Positions 51,981 to 61,086 are shown, counted from the first letter of the stretch. The stretch is DNA of 64,000 nt from Mycobacterium sp. 852002-51163_SCH5372311 (GCF_001667115.1 NZ_LZIJ01000100.1:1-64000), one strand, 5' to 3'. Numbers and translations: made by a program. Notes: a model not told the origin generated them from the sequence alone.

Positions 51981-53308
51981 GCCGTTTGCGCCTGGCTCCA
52001 TGCCTGCAGCAGTGACACGATCTCGCGCGCTGCTGCCGCCGCGAGTAGAGGAGGTACTGCGTTGCCGGCCTGCCGGTATCGCGAGTGCGCAGAGCCGCCG
52101 TCTATCCGACCACTCAGTGGACCGCGTCTTGGATCAGTAGTGAATACAAACCGGTCGGGAAACGACTGGAGACGAGCGAACTCGCGCACTGAGAGGCACC
52201 GAACATCGCGATAGTGATAGACAGAGTCAGCTTTGGTATTCAACGTCCATGCCCAAATTGCCGGATGCAACCTGCGGTACGCGTAGTAGTGACGCCGGCT
52301 AAGAGTTCCGGTTCCGTTGTGTGGACCCCACTTAGCGCCGGTGAGGTATCGATCGAGCAGTTCGTCAGGGAGGTCTCGGTGGTTACCGCCGGGCGGGATG
52401 GAACGCAACCGCAATATAGTATCGGCGTTTGCGCGCGGCACGGACACGTTTTCCAATGTGTTCGCAGACCCATTGCTCCGCATGAGCTTCTGATATGCCG
52501 AGGAGGCGGGCGGCAGTCCATCTGCCAGGGTATCCGCTCGGCGTCCCAGCACCAGACCTTCAAGGTCACCGATGGCTTGAAGCGCTGTGACGGCCGTCAG
52601 GTCGTATGGGTCGTCCAGCCGACGGAGCATCGCCGCGTCGTCGCTCGGCCGAGCAGCCAAATGGTATTCGGTCGTGTCGTTCACCACTCGGGCGAGCTGC
52701 ACATGAGCAGTTATCCCTGATCCTGTGAGCTGGTGCGGCGAAGCACGCATCGCGCTACGGATGCCGATAAAGAGCAGGCGTTTTCGCGTCTGCGGTACAC
52801 CGAAGTCGGCTGCGTCTACGAGTTGAGGTGTAACCAGGTACTCGCCGTCGAGGGAGAGGTCCTCAGTCACTTGCTCCTTAATTCCCATTTGCGCCATGCC
52901 AGGCACGTTTTCCATTAGGAACGCGGCAGGCAGTACCTCGCGAACTACTTGGACGAACTCTCGGTATAAGGAGTTGCGTGGATCATCAATCAGGCGCGTG
53001 TGGTTGCGGACTTGGGAGAACGCTTGACATGGGGGGCCGCCGACAATGATGTCCACACCCCGCGCGGCAGCGAGGACCTGCTCTCGCACTGAGGACCTAC
53101 GCAGATCGCCGACTACTGTCGTAGCCTCAGGAAAGTTCAACGCGTATGTCGCAGCGGCGTCGGGATCGTTATCATTGCCGGCGACGACGCCGCACCCTGC
53201 CTGCCGGAATCCTTCAGAAAGTCCGCCAGCACCGGCAAAGAGGTCGACCACACGATAAGACGTTGGTTGCTTGCCGGCGCGGCGACGCTTTAAAGACGAG
53301 GTAGTCAC
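51977..53308 (-). CDS. DNA (cytosine-5) methyltransferase
   Basis: A 443-residue C5-MTase. Motif I is VDLFAGAGGLSEGFRQAG, motif IV holds the catalytic Cys in GGPPCQAFSQVRNH, motif VI is FLMENVPGM, motif VIII is VPQTRKRLLFIGIR and motif X is near SRYRQAGNAVPPLLA. The variable region between VIII and IX is about 150 residues, enough for one target-recognition domain. The recognition site cannot be read from sequence. It is the first gene of the island and starts with a GTG at 53308. The island looks less GC-rich by eye than its flanks, a sign of acquisition. Confidence 0.9.
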   Translation of the reverse strand: MTTSSLKRRRAGKQPTSYRVVDLFAGAGGLSEGFRQAGCGVVAGNDNDPDAAATYALNFPEATTVVGDLRRSSVREQVLAAARGVDIIVGGPPCQAFSQVRNHTRLIDDPRNSLYREFVQVVREVLPAAFLMENVPGMAQMGIKEQVTEDLSLDGEYLVTPQLVDAADFGVPQTRKRLLFIGIRSAMRASPHQLTGSGITAHVQLARVVNDTTEYHLAARPSDDAAMLRRLDDPYDLTAVTALQAIGDLEGLVLGRRADTLADGLPPASSAYQKLMRSNGSANTLENVSVPRANADTILRLRSIPPGGNHRDLPDELLDRYLTGAKWGPHNGTGTLSRRHYYAYRRLHPAIWAWTLNTKADSVYHYRDVRCLSVREFARLQSFPDRFVFTTDPRRGPLSGRIDGGSAHSRYRQAGNAVPPLLAAAAAREIVSLLQAWSQAQTA

Positions 53309-53680
53309 GCGCCAGTCCTCATGGCCTCGTGATTGTTGACGCGAACGGAGGCCGGAGCGCTATCACGGTTGTGACCGTACATGGCGGGGGCGACTAATCC
53401 TGTTAAGGCGCGCCCCGTCGCACCGTAGCCCGCAAGCCACTAGCAGGTCGGTCCGTGGACGGCGCCATAAGCCTGGGCACGGACAGGCTCACGCAGCCGA
53501 GGAGAGTAGGCCTCTAGCTCTGCTTTCTGCACGAGAGTTTTCGCACGACGCAGCGCTCTCAGCGAAGGAACCGGCCTTCGGGACGCTTAGCCGGCTTGCA
53601 GGGCGTCGTTCAACGTAGTCATTTCGGTAGCGCTTCATCTTCCGCTTCGGCGCACTGAAAGCGAGCGCGTAATAACCGCG
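53309..53680. other. Intergenic space left of the restriction island
   Basis: This 372-bp stretch between the methyltransferase start and the VOC gene stop holds the island promoter side, but I see no clear -10/-35. A 49-codon minus frame (53489-53638) is open, with no ribosome binding site or family look. No attachment site, integrase remnant or direct repeat at both island ends is visible. Confidence 0.4.
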
Positions 53681-54133
53681 CTAAGGCTGAGGCGGCAAGG
53701 CCGAAAGCCAGTCATCCGACAGCAGTTCTAGCAACTGGCCATCCGGATCGCGGATCATCGCCGACCCCTCCGTCACGCTCGCGTCGACCACGGCTCCCCC
53801 GAACTCCGCGACCCTGCACAATACGCCTTCGAGATCAGACACCGAAAACGACAGATGCGTTAGCCCCACCTGATCCATCACCCGCTCCGGCCCGGCATGA
53901 ACTTCACGTTTCGCGTAGTCGATAAGTTCCAATACAAACCCGTCCCGCACCAGATATGTCGCATGCACGCCGAGCGGCTCGGGCAGCTGCAAGAGCGGGG
54001 CGGTGCGGTCGTCGGGTGGGTCGATCTCCCACCAGAACTCAAACCCGAGCAGGCCCTCGTAAAAGCGACGTGATCGCTCGCGATCCGCGACGCACAACCC
54101 GACGTGGTTGAAAACCGTTCGATGACTAGCCAT
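53681..54133 (-). CDS. VOC-family (glyoxalase/dioxygenase superfamily) protein
   Basis: A 150-residue single-domain VOC protein with two beta-alpha-beta-beta-beta modules. Likely metal ligands are His in FNHVGLCV, Glu in FVLELIDYAK, His in LTHLSFSV and Glu in QLLELLSDD, matching the His-Glu-His-Glu set of glyoxalase I/methylmalonyl-CoA epimerase types. The ATG at 54133 follows AGAAGG. It is divergent from the P450 gene by 153 bp. Substrate unknown. Confidence 0.78.
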   Translation of the reverse strand: MASHRTVFNHVGLCVADRERSRRFYEGLLGFEFWWEIDPPDDRTAPLLQLPEPLGVHATYLVRDGFVLELIDYAKREVHAGPERVMDQVGLTHLSFSVSDLEGVLCRVAEFGGAVVDASVTEGSAMIRDPDGQLLELLSDDWLSALPPQP

Positions 54134-54286
54134 TACAACCTTCTGTCGCTCGTACCGGCCGTCGGCCATGACCGCGGGCCAGCTAACGCTACCGCCGCAT
54201 ACTCAAATGCGTAATAATGCAAAGATAGCCAATCAAACACCCACTACCGCAGCATCACTAATCCCCTTGCGCAAGAGGTCTTTTGG

Positions 54287-55528
54287 ATGACCACCCGCCC
54301 GGACATCAGCCCAGACGCGATAGTGGATTTCGATCACCACTCCGACGACTACAACCTCAACGAGCTGGCCAGAAACGCCGAACTCAGACAAAAATGCCCC
54401 GTCGCATGGAACGAGAACTACGGCGGCTTCTGGTTCCTCACCAGCTACGCAGCCGTCAGTCAAGCCGCCAGAGACGGCGACACCTTCGCTCACAAATACG
54501 AACCCAACGCCGACGACGGAATCGACTACCAGGGCGAGATGGGCGTCCCGCGCCCCGAAGGTCAACCGGCGCTGGGCATCGGTGAGATCGACGGCCCCTA
54601 CCATCTGGCCCTACGCCACGCGCTGGCCCCATTTTTCTCGCCAGGCGCCGTGCAGAACATGAAACCGTTCATGGAGCAACTGGCTCATGAGTTCCTCGAC
54701 CAGAAAATCAGCGATGGACAAATAGACCTCGTCCTCGACTACGCCGGCCCGGCCCCGGCCATCCTGACCATGAAATTGATGGGCCTGCCGTACGACAACT
54801 GGCAGCTCTACGCCAACCTCTTCCACTCCGTCATGGCCGTCCCCCAAGACAGCGACGAGTACATCAACGCCATCTCGCAAGTCCCGCAAATGATGCAAGG
54901 CGTCCTCGACTTCGCGGCCGCAAGGAAAGCCCAGCCCAAAGACGACCTGACCAGCTTTCTCCTTCAGTGGGAATTCGACGGACACCGCCTCACCGACGAA
55001 CAGCTGCTCAACATCGTCTGGAACCTCATCGGCGGCGGCGTCGACACCACCACCTCCCAGACCGCGCTGACCCTGCTGCATCTCGGCACCCACCCGGAGC
55101 TGCGGCAACAACTCATCGACCACCCGGAGCTCTACCGCACGGCCACCGACGAGTTCCTGCGCTACTTCTCCGTCAACCAAACCCTGAGCCGCACGGTCAC
55201 CAAAGACATCGAAATGAACGGCCAACACCTCCGAAGAAACGACAAAGTCGTCATCAGCTGGCTGGCCGCCAACCACGACGAAAAGGAGTTCGACCGACCC
55301 GACGAGATCATTCTCGACCGACTACCCAACCGCCACCTCGCATTTGGGCTTGGACCGCACCGCTGCATCGGATCCCACCTGGCGCGACTCATGTCCGAGG
55401 TGATGGTCAAGGCGGTCCTCGACCGCATCCCGGACTACCAGGTCGACCTCGAAGGCGTGCACCAATACCTGGGCAACCCGAGCATGACCGGCTTGGGCAG
55501 GCTGCCGGTGACCTTCACAGCCACCTGA
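54287..55528 (+). CDS. Cytochrome P450
   Basis: A 413-residue P450 with the I-helix NLIGGGVDTTTSQTAL, the ExxR Glu-Arg pair in TDEFLRYFSVN, and the heme loop FGLGPHRCIGSHLAR with ligand Cys360. Both the length and motifs are complete. I cannot place it in a numbered CYP family with certainty. No ferredoxin gene is next to it. It starts at an ATG with AAGAGG 10 bases upstream. Many mycobacterial P450s of this type act on sterols, fatty acids or xenobiotics. Confidence 0.87.
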   Translation: MTTRPDISPDAIVDFDHHSDDYNLNELARNAELRQKCPVAWNENYGGFWFLTSYAAVSQAARDGDTFAHKYEPNADDGIDYQGEMGVPRPEGQPALGIGEIDGPYHLALRHALAPFFSPGAVQNMKPFMEQLAHEFLDQKISDGQIDLVLDYAGPAPAILTMKLMGLPYDNWQLYANLFHSVMAVPQDSDEYINAISQVPQMMQGVLDFAAARKAQPKDDLTSFLLQWEFDGHRLTDEQLLNIVWNLIGGGVDTTTSQTALTLLHLGTHPELRQQLIDHPELYRTATDEFLRYFSVNQTLSRTVTKDIEMNGQHLRRNDKVVISWLAANHDEKEFDRPDEIILDRLPNRHLAFGLGPHRCIGSHLARLMSEVMVKAVLDRIPDYQVDLEGVHQYLGNPSMTGLGRLPVTFTAT

Positions 55529-55531
55529 CCG

Positions 55532-56236
55532 TCAACCGTCGATCAACGCGGCACGCATTTCGTCGGCCTGGGAGAAGCCGCGCGCGATCGCTCGTTCGAT
55601 CACGGCGCCAAGACCGGGAGGCACATCTGGCCGCAACAGACTTACCGGCGGCGGTGACTTATCCGCTAACGGCCGACCCGTCAGTGCCTCATAGCCCACC
55701 ACGCCGACGGCATACAGATCGTCGGCCTCCGTCGCTGCCTTGGAAGCCATCCCTTCGGCCGTGAAGTACGCGACGTCAAGCATTTTGGCGACACGGAAAT
55801 CGGCGAGCTTGGCTTCCCCCCGTGCCGTGAACAAGATGTTGGCCGGCTTTATGTCGCGGTGCAGGACGCCGGCGCTGTGCGCTTCGGCAAGACCGTCCAA
55901 GACGCCGTCGAGGACGACCTCAACGAATTCCGGTGCCAGCGGCCCGCGAGCCATGCAGTCGGCCAGCGACACTCCTGGCAGGCGCTCCATCACGATGAAC
56001 GGCAACCCGTCGTGCTGGCCAAGGTCATGAACCACCACCACGTGCTGACCGGTTGGCTGCGCGGCTACCCGCGTCTCCAACAGCAGAGGATCATCGACGC
56101 CGGAATACAGCAGCTTGATCGCGACGGGACGGCTCAATTTCAGATCCCAGCCGTCACGCACTTCCGACATCGAATTGCGTCCCAGCACACCGCGCAGTTC
56201 GTAGCGACCGTCCCCCAGGACCCCGCCCGGCGCCAT
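55532..56236 (-). CDS. Stand-alone degenerate Ser/Thr kinase (possible pseudokinase)
   Basis: A 234-residue kinase domain without linker or transmembrane helix. The ATP-binding Lys (VAIKLL) and catalytic loop (HRDIKPANIL) remain. The glycine loop is LGRNSMSEV, missing two Gly, DFG has become DFR (LADFRVAK), and the GT-x-YMAPE activation segment is TAEGMASKAATEADDLYAV. So it is probably weak or inactive as a kinase and may act as a scaffold or regulator. ATG 56236 is chosen because the fold begins with LGDGRYEL; ATG 56281 is possible. It lies 121 bp downstream of a receptor kinase gene on the same strand. Confidence 0.72.
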   Translation of the reverse strand: MAPGGVLGDGRYELRGVLGRNSMSEVRDGWDLKLSRPVAIKLLYSGVDDPLLLETRVAAQPTGQHVVVVHDLGQHDGLPFIVMERLPGVSLADCMARGPLAPEFVEVVLDGVLDGLAEAHSAGVLHRDIKPANILFTARGEAKLADFRVAKMLDVAYFTAEGMASKAATEADDLYAVGVVGYEALTGRPLADKSPPPVSLLRPDVPPGLGAVIERAIARGFSQADEMRAALIDG

Positions 56237-56357
56237 CACCACCCCGCTGGTGCCACATCCCTGTTGGTGCTGCATTCCCATTCATCCGTTCGATTCCGTC
56301 TTGCACGGCGCATAGCCGCGGAGCCTGCAAGCCAAACGTTAGACGCGTGATGAATTG

Positions 56358-57821
56358 TCAGGTCGCCGTCGCGTATTGCAGCACCCGCTCCGAGGAATCG
56401 ACGTGTCCGTTGCTGATGATTCGCAGCCGCTTGGGACCCACCTCGTAGCGGGTGCCGTCGGCCGGGTTCGTCACGTCGAATCCGCCTGATACCCGAACCG
56501 CGTTGGGCAGTTCGATATTGGCGCCATCGCGGATCCGCTCGCCGCGGTAGTAGAAGCTGTCGGGCCCGCGTTGACACACCACCGCAAGAGATTTGGCGGT
56601 TCGCGCTACCGCGGCCGGAGGGTTGCCCGCGTCGCAGCGGGCGGAATGGCCGACGAAGCCCAGCCCGTCGGCACCTTGGACGGGCCGTGAAAGCGACGGC
56701 ATCGTCGTCTTTGTCGTGGTGGGCGCGCTCGACGTCGCCGGAGGTGCGGCCGTCGCAGTCTGCGGCGGTGAACTGTTGCGACCACTACCAAGAGCCAAGA
56801 CAACGGCCAGACCCGCCGCGACGATCAGCATCACCACCGCCAGCCCGCCTACGACGAGGGGCGCCGGGCTCAGACGCCGGGCCCGCGCAACCACGGGCAA
56901 CGGCGGGTAAGGGCTGCTGCCCGTGTCCTCCGGGTTTGGGTAACTCGCCGCGAACGGGCGCGTGCTCGGCGTAGACGGCGGTACGACCACCGGGTCCCCC
57001 GACGATGCCGCCGTGGCAGCAGCGGCCAGTTCTCCGGCCGACGAGAATCTCGCCGCAGGCTGTTTGGCCATACCGATGGCGACGACGTCGTCGAATGCCT
57101 TGGCGATTCCCCGTCGCATGATGCTGGGCCGCGGCACCGGCGAGCGCATGTGCGCCTCAGCCAACTCCCGGACGTCCGCGCCCTCGAACGGCGGATCACC
57201 GGTAAGGCATTCGTAGAGCACGCACGCCAGGGAGTAGACGTCGCTCTGTGGCCCGACCCCGTCGCCGCTGAACCGCTCGGGTGCCATGTAGGCGCCAGAC
57301 CCCATGAGTGGTCCACCGGTATCGCCGACGGCTTGAGCGATGCCGAAGTCGCCGAGATACGCAAACCCATCGCCAGTGAGCAGCACGTTTTCCGGCTTGA
57401 CGTCGCGATGGACCAGCCCCTCGGCATGCGCGGCATCCAGCGCCGCCGCCACCTGCGCCGTCACCGAGGCCGCCTGCCTGGGATCGAGCGCACCACGCTC
57501 GCGCAACAACTCCCGAAGGTTGCCGCTGTCGACCAGCCGCATATCGATGAAGAGCACCCCGTCGATCTGGCCGAAGTCGTGCACCGGGATGACATGCGGG
57601 CTCTGCAGTCGCGCCGCCATCCTGCACTCTCGCAAGAATCGTTCCTGGAACGACGGGTCTGCGGCGAACTCAGGGGGCAGCAGCTTGACCGCGACGGTCC
57701 GGTCCTTGGTCGTGTCGTAGGCGCGGTATACCTCGCCCATTCCGCCTGCGCCGATCAAGGATTGCAGTTCGTAGGGCCCGAACCGGGTACCGAGACGTGA
57801 GCCGCGATGCGGCCTGAACAT
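56358..57821 (-). CDS. Receptor-type Ser/Thr protein kinase
   Basis: A 487-residue transmembrane kinase with GAGGMGEVYRAY, VAVKLL, HRDVKPEN, DFGIAQ and YMAPERF in the kinase domain (about residues 14-280). A Pro/Ser-rich linker is followed by a helix at about 318-342 (PLVVGGLAVVMLIVAAGLAV), then an external part of about 140 residues with one Cys pair (ARCDAG and VVCQRG) and FYYRGERIRDGANIELP. It differs from the two other receptor kinases in the window in this external domain. It is upstream of the degenerate kinase and may pair with it. Confidence 0.85.
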   Translation of the reverse strand: MFRPHRGSRLGTRFGPYELQSLIGAGGMGEVYRAYDTTKDRTVAVKLLPPEFAADPSFQERFLRECRMAARLQSPHVIPVHDFGQIDGVLFIDMRLVDSGNLRELLRERGALDPRQAASVTAQVAAALDAAHAEGLVHRDVKPENVLLTGDGFAYLGDFGIAQAVGDTGGPLMGSGAYMAPERFSGDGVGPQSDVYSLACVLYECLTGDPPFEGADVRELAEAHMRSPVPRPSIMRRGIAKAFDDVVAIGMAKQPAARFSSAGELAAAATAASSGDPVVVPPSTPSTRPFAASYPNPEDTGSSPYPPLPVVARARRLSPAPLVVGGLAVVMLIVAAGLAVVLALGSGRNSSPPQTATAAPPATSSAPTTTKTTMPSLSRPVQGADGLGFVGHSARCDAGNPPAAVARTAKSLAVVCQRGPDSFYYRGERIRDGANIELPNAVRVSGGFDVTNPADGTRYEVGPKRLRIISNGHVDSSERVLQYATAT

Positions 57822-57895
57822 GTGACGATCCCTTCGCTTGCGCTGACCGCTCGGGGATTCCCGGATCGAGCAGTCGCCTAACGCGCGAGGTTACG

Positions 57896-59446
57896 TCAGC
57901 GCCCGAGCCGGCGCCTCCAATCCCGAGCTGACATGAACCTGCCGGCAGCCTCCAGGATCTTGCCCCTCCTGCGGCTATACGGGTACCACATGGGTTCTTT
58001 CTTCGTCGCGACCCGTTCGGCCACAATGCTTTTCGCACGGCAATACTTCCGAATGCCCTCGGCGCCGCCCGATCGGGAGCCGATGCCCGAGTCCTTCCAG
58101 CCCCCAAATGGCACGCCGAACTGGAAGATGCCCATCATCACGTTGTTGATGGTCACCGTTCCGGTGTTCATCTGACGCGCCAACGCCATCCCCTTGGCCT
58201 TGTCACGCGTCCAGATACTCCCGGCCAACCCCAGCCTGGAATCGTTGGCCTTCTCGATCGCCTCGGCGGCACTGCGCACCTTCATCACCGGCAGCGTGGG
58301 ACCGAACGTCTCCTCCCGCATGCAGTCCATGCCGTGGTCGACGTCGATCAGCACCGTCGGCTCGTAGAACAGGCCCTCCTCACGCGCCTTCCCGCCCGTG
58401 AGCACCTTGGCGCCTTTGCTCACTGCATCCTCGACATGGCGCGTGACAATGGCCCGCTGCTGCTCGGTCGCCATGGAACCGACCTCGCAGGAATAGTCGT
58501 GTTTGGTGTCCATCCCCAGACGCAGCTGCGAAGTCTTGGCTACCAGCTTTTGCACGAACTCGTCGTAGACGGGCTCTTCGACGTACAGGCGCTCCACCGA
58601 TATGCACGCCTGGCCGGTGAGGCTGAACGCGCCCCACACCGCGCCGTCGACGGCGCGGTCGATGTCGGCGTCGGCGCAGACGATCATGGCGTCCTTCCCC
58701 CCGAGCTCCAGGCTGTAGGGGATCAAGCGCTGCGCCGCCGCAGTGGCGATGCGCCGTCCGGTGTTGACCGATCCGGTGAACATCACGTAGTCGACGACGT
58801 CGACCAATGCGGCGCCCGTTTCCCCAAGACCATTGACGAGGTCGAGCACGCCGGGAGCGCCGATCTCTTTCCAGCCATCGACCGCGGCCTGCCACGCCAG
58901 CGGCGCGATCTCTGACGGCTTGGACAGCACGGCACACCCTGCGATCAGCGCCGCGGGGATATCCAGCAGCGGCGCCGCCAACGGGCCGTTCCACGGGGTG
59001 ATGACGCCGACGAGCTGGTACGGCTCGTAAACGACGGTCAGCTTCTTGGCCGCGTTCGCGGTCCCCCATGGCCGTACCGACTCGTCGGCCAAGAATTTCG
59101 CTGCATTGTCCATCCAATAGTTGGTGACCTGTATCCCCAACAGAAGCTCGGCAGAGGTATCACCCCAGGACTTACCCACCTCGAGTTGCGCCTGCGTGCT
59201 CAATCCGTCGGCGTGGTCCAACAGCCAGTCGCGCCATTTGCCCATCCAGCTGGCGCGCCCGTCGACTCCCAATCGTTGCCACTCTGGCTGCGCTTCCCGC
59301 AGTCGAGCGGCCACGTCCCCTACCTCAGCGGCCGTCGCGATCGGCACGCTGCCGAGGCGTTCTCCGGTGGCGGGGCAGGTCACCACCACTTCGCGGGGGA
59401 CTTCCGTTCCGACCGATGTTTCTCGAGCTTGCGTGTCCATACTCAT
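57896..59446 (-). CDS. NAD(P)-dependent aldehyde dehydrogenase
   Basis: A 516-residue ALDH. Active-site residues are Asn in ITPWNGPL, Glu in YSLELGGKDAM and the nucleophile Cys in GQACISVER. The cofactor-binding segment is FTGSVNTGRRIA. GGAGGTGA precedes the ATG at 59446; the frame extension to 59527 is not needed. It resembles succinate-semialdehyde or fatty-aldehyde dehydrogenases of mycobacteria. Substrate not certain. It lies 74 bp upstream of the receptor kinase transcript start side. Confidence 0.87.
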   Translation of the reverse strand: MSMDTQARETSVGTEVPREVVVTCPATGERLGSVPIATAAEVGDVAARLREAQPEWQRLGVDGRASWMGKWRDWLLDHADGLSTQAQLEVGKSWGDTSAELLLGIQVTNYWMDNAAKFLADESVRPWGTANAAKKLTVVYEPYQLVGVITPWNGPLAAPLLDIPAALIAGCAVLSKPSEIAPLAWQAAVDGWKEIGAPGVLDLVNGLGETGAALVDVVDYVMFTGSVNTGRRIATAAAQRLIPYSLELGGKDAMIVCADADIDRAVDGAVWGAFSLTGQACISVERLYVEEPVYDEFVQKLVAKTSQLRLGMDTKHDYSCEVGSMATEQQRAIVTRHVEDAVSKGAKVLTGGKAREEGLFYEPTVLIDVDHGMDCMREETFGPTLPVMKVRSAAEAIEKANDSRLGLAGSIWTRDKAKGMALARQMNTGTVTINNVMMGIFQFGVPFGGWKDSGIGSRSGGAEGIRKYCRAKSIVAERVATKKEPMWYPYSRRRGKILEAAGRFMSARDWRRRLGR

Positions 59447-59527
59447 CGCCGTCACCTCCGGCCGGATTGTTTGCTGGAACAACGATACGGCGCTGGGTTG
59501 CTGACAACCAGGCTTGTTGAGGTGCAA

Positions 59528-59926
59528 TCACGGGCCACCGATGACCTCGATCTGGCAATTGACTCCCGAGGCACGGGAAAGACGTGCGTCAGCCGTGACG
59601 AGCACGGTATTCAGTGCCTCGGCCAGGGCGATGTATGCAGCATCGTACGGCGTAACCACATGCCGCAATTCCCATATGCGATGCAGCAACGGCCGATGCG
59701 AAGAACGACGCAGTGGCAACTCAGCCAGATCCGCAACTGCACCGACGGCTCTTCGCGCGGGCATCAGTTTTGCGGAAACATGGCTTCGCCACACCGAGAC
59801 CACCTCGAGGTCGACGAGCTCGGGAGCAACGAGCGCTTCGTCGGTCAACCGTTCCCGGGCGCGTCGGCCATCTGGCCCATCGTCGCAGAGCGCTACTGCC
59901 AATACGCTCGCGTCAACGACGATCAC
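59528..59926 (-). CDS. VapC-type PIN-domain toxin
   Basis: A 132-residue PIN nuclease of the VapC kind, which cleaves tRNA or other RNA. Acidic metal residues are Asp in MIVVDASVLA, Glu in ELVDLEVVSVW and Asp in TPYDAAYIALAE and VTADARL. The GTG at 59926 begins the PIN fold and overlaps the antitoxin gene end by 14 bases. An ORF extension to 60007 belongs to the antitoxin region. Confidence 0.85.
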   Translation of the reverse strand: MIVVDASVLAVALCDDGPDGRRARERLTDEALVAPELVDLEVVSVWRSHVSAKLMPARRAVGAVADLAELPLRRSSHRPLLHRIWELRHVVTPYDAAYIALAEALNTVLVTADARLSRASGVNCQIEVIGGP

Positions 59927-60143
59927 GTTCTGCCCGAACGCTTTCGACGGCAGCGGTAAAGGAAATCCGGCCACCGCGGCGTGCGGCGACGCGGTCGAAA
60001 ACTTCATCGAGGGTGGGTTGATCAGCCTCGGCGATCAGACGGGTTCGAAGGTATTCCTGTAGCGATTGATGCGCACGCGCGGCACGCTCCCGCAGAACTC
60101 GATGGGTGTGCTCGGGAACGTCCTTGATCTGCACGCTTGGCAT
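59913..60143 (-). CDS. VapB/FitA-type antitoxin
   Basis: A 76-residue ribbon-helix-helix antitoxin. The N-terminus (MPSVQIKDVPEHTHRVLRER) is the DNA-binding fold of mycobacterial VapB proteins, followed by HQSLQEYLRTRL and a C-terminal toxin-binding tail (ISFTAAVESVRAER). The ATG at 60143 lies at the edge of three TGGCGCCA boxes, the likely self-regulation operator. It is upstream of and overlaps vapC. Confidence 0.85.
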   Translation of the reverse strand: MPSVQIKDVPEHTHRVLRERAARAHQSLQEYLRTRLIAEADQPTLDEVFDRVAARRGGRISFTAAVESVRAERDRR

Positions 60144-60170
60144 GGCGCCATTTTGGCGCCACTGGCGCCA
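60143..60170. promoter_or_regulatory. Triple TGGCGCCA operator of vapBC
   Basis: The perfect 8-bp palindrome TGGCGCCA occurs three times in 28 bp (60143-60150, 60154-60161, 60163-60170), ending at the vapB start codon. Centres are 11 and 9 bp apart, about one helix turn, so up to three VapB dimers may bind along one face. Confidence 0.75.
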
Positions 60171-60231
60171 CATTGCAAGTCACCCTACCCGCAATGGATA
60201 GGCTCGTGGAAACACGTTGAGGAGGTATTCG

Positions 60232-61086
60232 GTGCCACCACGCACCCAGGTGCTCATCACGGCGACAGAGCTGGCCGGCCTGATCCAGTCGGGCGACCCG
60301 GTCAGCGTGCTGGACGTGCGCTGGCGTCTCGACGAGCCAGACGGGCGCCCGGCCTACCTGGAAGGCCACATCCCCGGCGCGGTGTACGTGTCACTCGAAG
60401 ACGAACTCAGTGACCACACAATCGCCGGGCGCGGCCGTCATCCACTGCCGACGGGATCCAATTTGCAAGCCGCAGCACGGCGATGGGGAGGACGGCAGAA
60501 CGTGCCCGTCGTGGTGTATGACGACTGGAACAGTGCCGGTTCCGCGCGAGCATGGTGGGTACTGACCGCGGCCGGTATACCGAATGTCCGCATTTTGGAC
60601 GGCGGCCTCGGGTCATGGCGCACGGCTGGAGGCAGCCTCGAAACCGGCCCGGTCACTCCAGAGCCGGGGAATGTGACTGTGCCGCACGATGATTTGTACG
60701 CCGGAGCGCTACCCACACTGACCGCAGAGCAATGCACCACCGACGACGTGACGCTGCTCGACGCACGTGCACCCGAACGCTTCCGAGGAGAAACCGAACC
60801 CGTCGACCCGGTCGCCGGTCACATCCCCGGCGCGCGAAACGTGCCCAGCGGCGCGGTACTGCGCAGCGACGGAACGTTTGCCGACGACGCCGCACTCAGA
60901 AAACTGTTCTCCGACAGCGGAATCGGCCGCGACGACAGAATCGGCGCCTACTGCGGTTCGGGCGTCACCGCGACAATCACCGTCGCAGCACTCGCCGCAC
61001 TCGGCTACGAGGCCGCACTGTTTCCCGGCTCGTGGTCTGAATGGAGTTCGGATCCTCATCGTCCCGTCGCTCGCGGACCGGAGTAG
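60232..61086 (+). CDS. Two-domain thiosulfate/3-mercaptopyruvate sulfurtransferase (rhodanese)
   Basis: A 284-residue tandem rhodanese. The N-terminal domain is inactive-type (DVRWRLDEPDGRPAYLEGHI, GAVYVSLE). The C-terminal domain has DARAPERFRGE and the active loop AYCGSGVTA with the catalytic Cys, as in thiosulfate sulfurtransferases. GAGGAGGT at 60219-60226 precedes the GTG at 60232. It moves sulfane sulfur to thiols or cyanide in the cytosol. It is divergent from vapBC. Confidence 0.88.
   Translation: MPPRTQVLITATELAGLIQSGDPVSVLDVRWRLDEPDGRPAYLEGHIPGAVYVSLEDELSDHTIAGRGRHPLPTGSNLQAAARRWGGRQNVPVVVYDDWNSAGSARAWWVLTAAGIPNVRILDGGLGSWRTAGGSLETGPVTPEPGNVTVPHDDLYAGALPTLTAEQCTTDDVTLLDARAPERFRGETEPVDPVAGHIPGARNVPSGAVLRSDGTFADDAALRKLFSDSGIGRDDRIGAYCGSGVTATITVAALAALGYEAALFPGSWSEWSSDPHRPVARGPE

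Noticed and set aside
53489..53638. 49-codon minus frame beginning MKRYRNDYVERR beside the restriction island
   Set aside because: No ribosome binding site, Ser/Arg/Ala-rich second half, and no sign of conservation visible; could be chance.
48618..53680. Prophage or insertion sequence carrying the restriction island
   Set aside because: No integrase, transposase, terminal inverted repeat, tRNA or flanking direct repeat was found. Only the gene content and seemingly lower GC suggest transfer.
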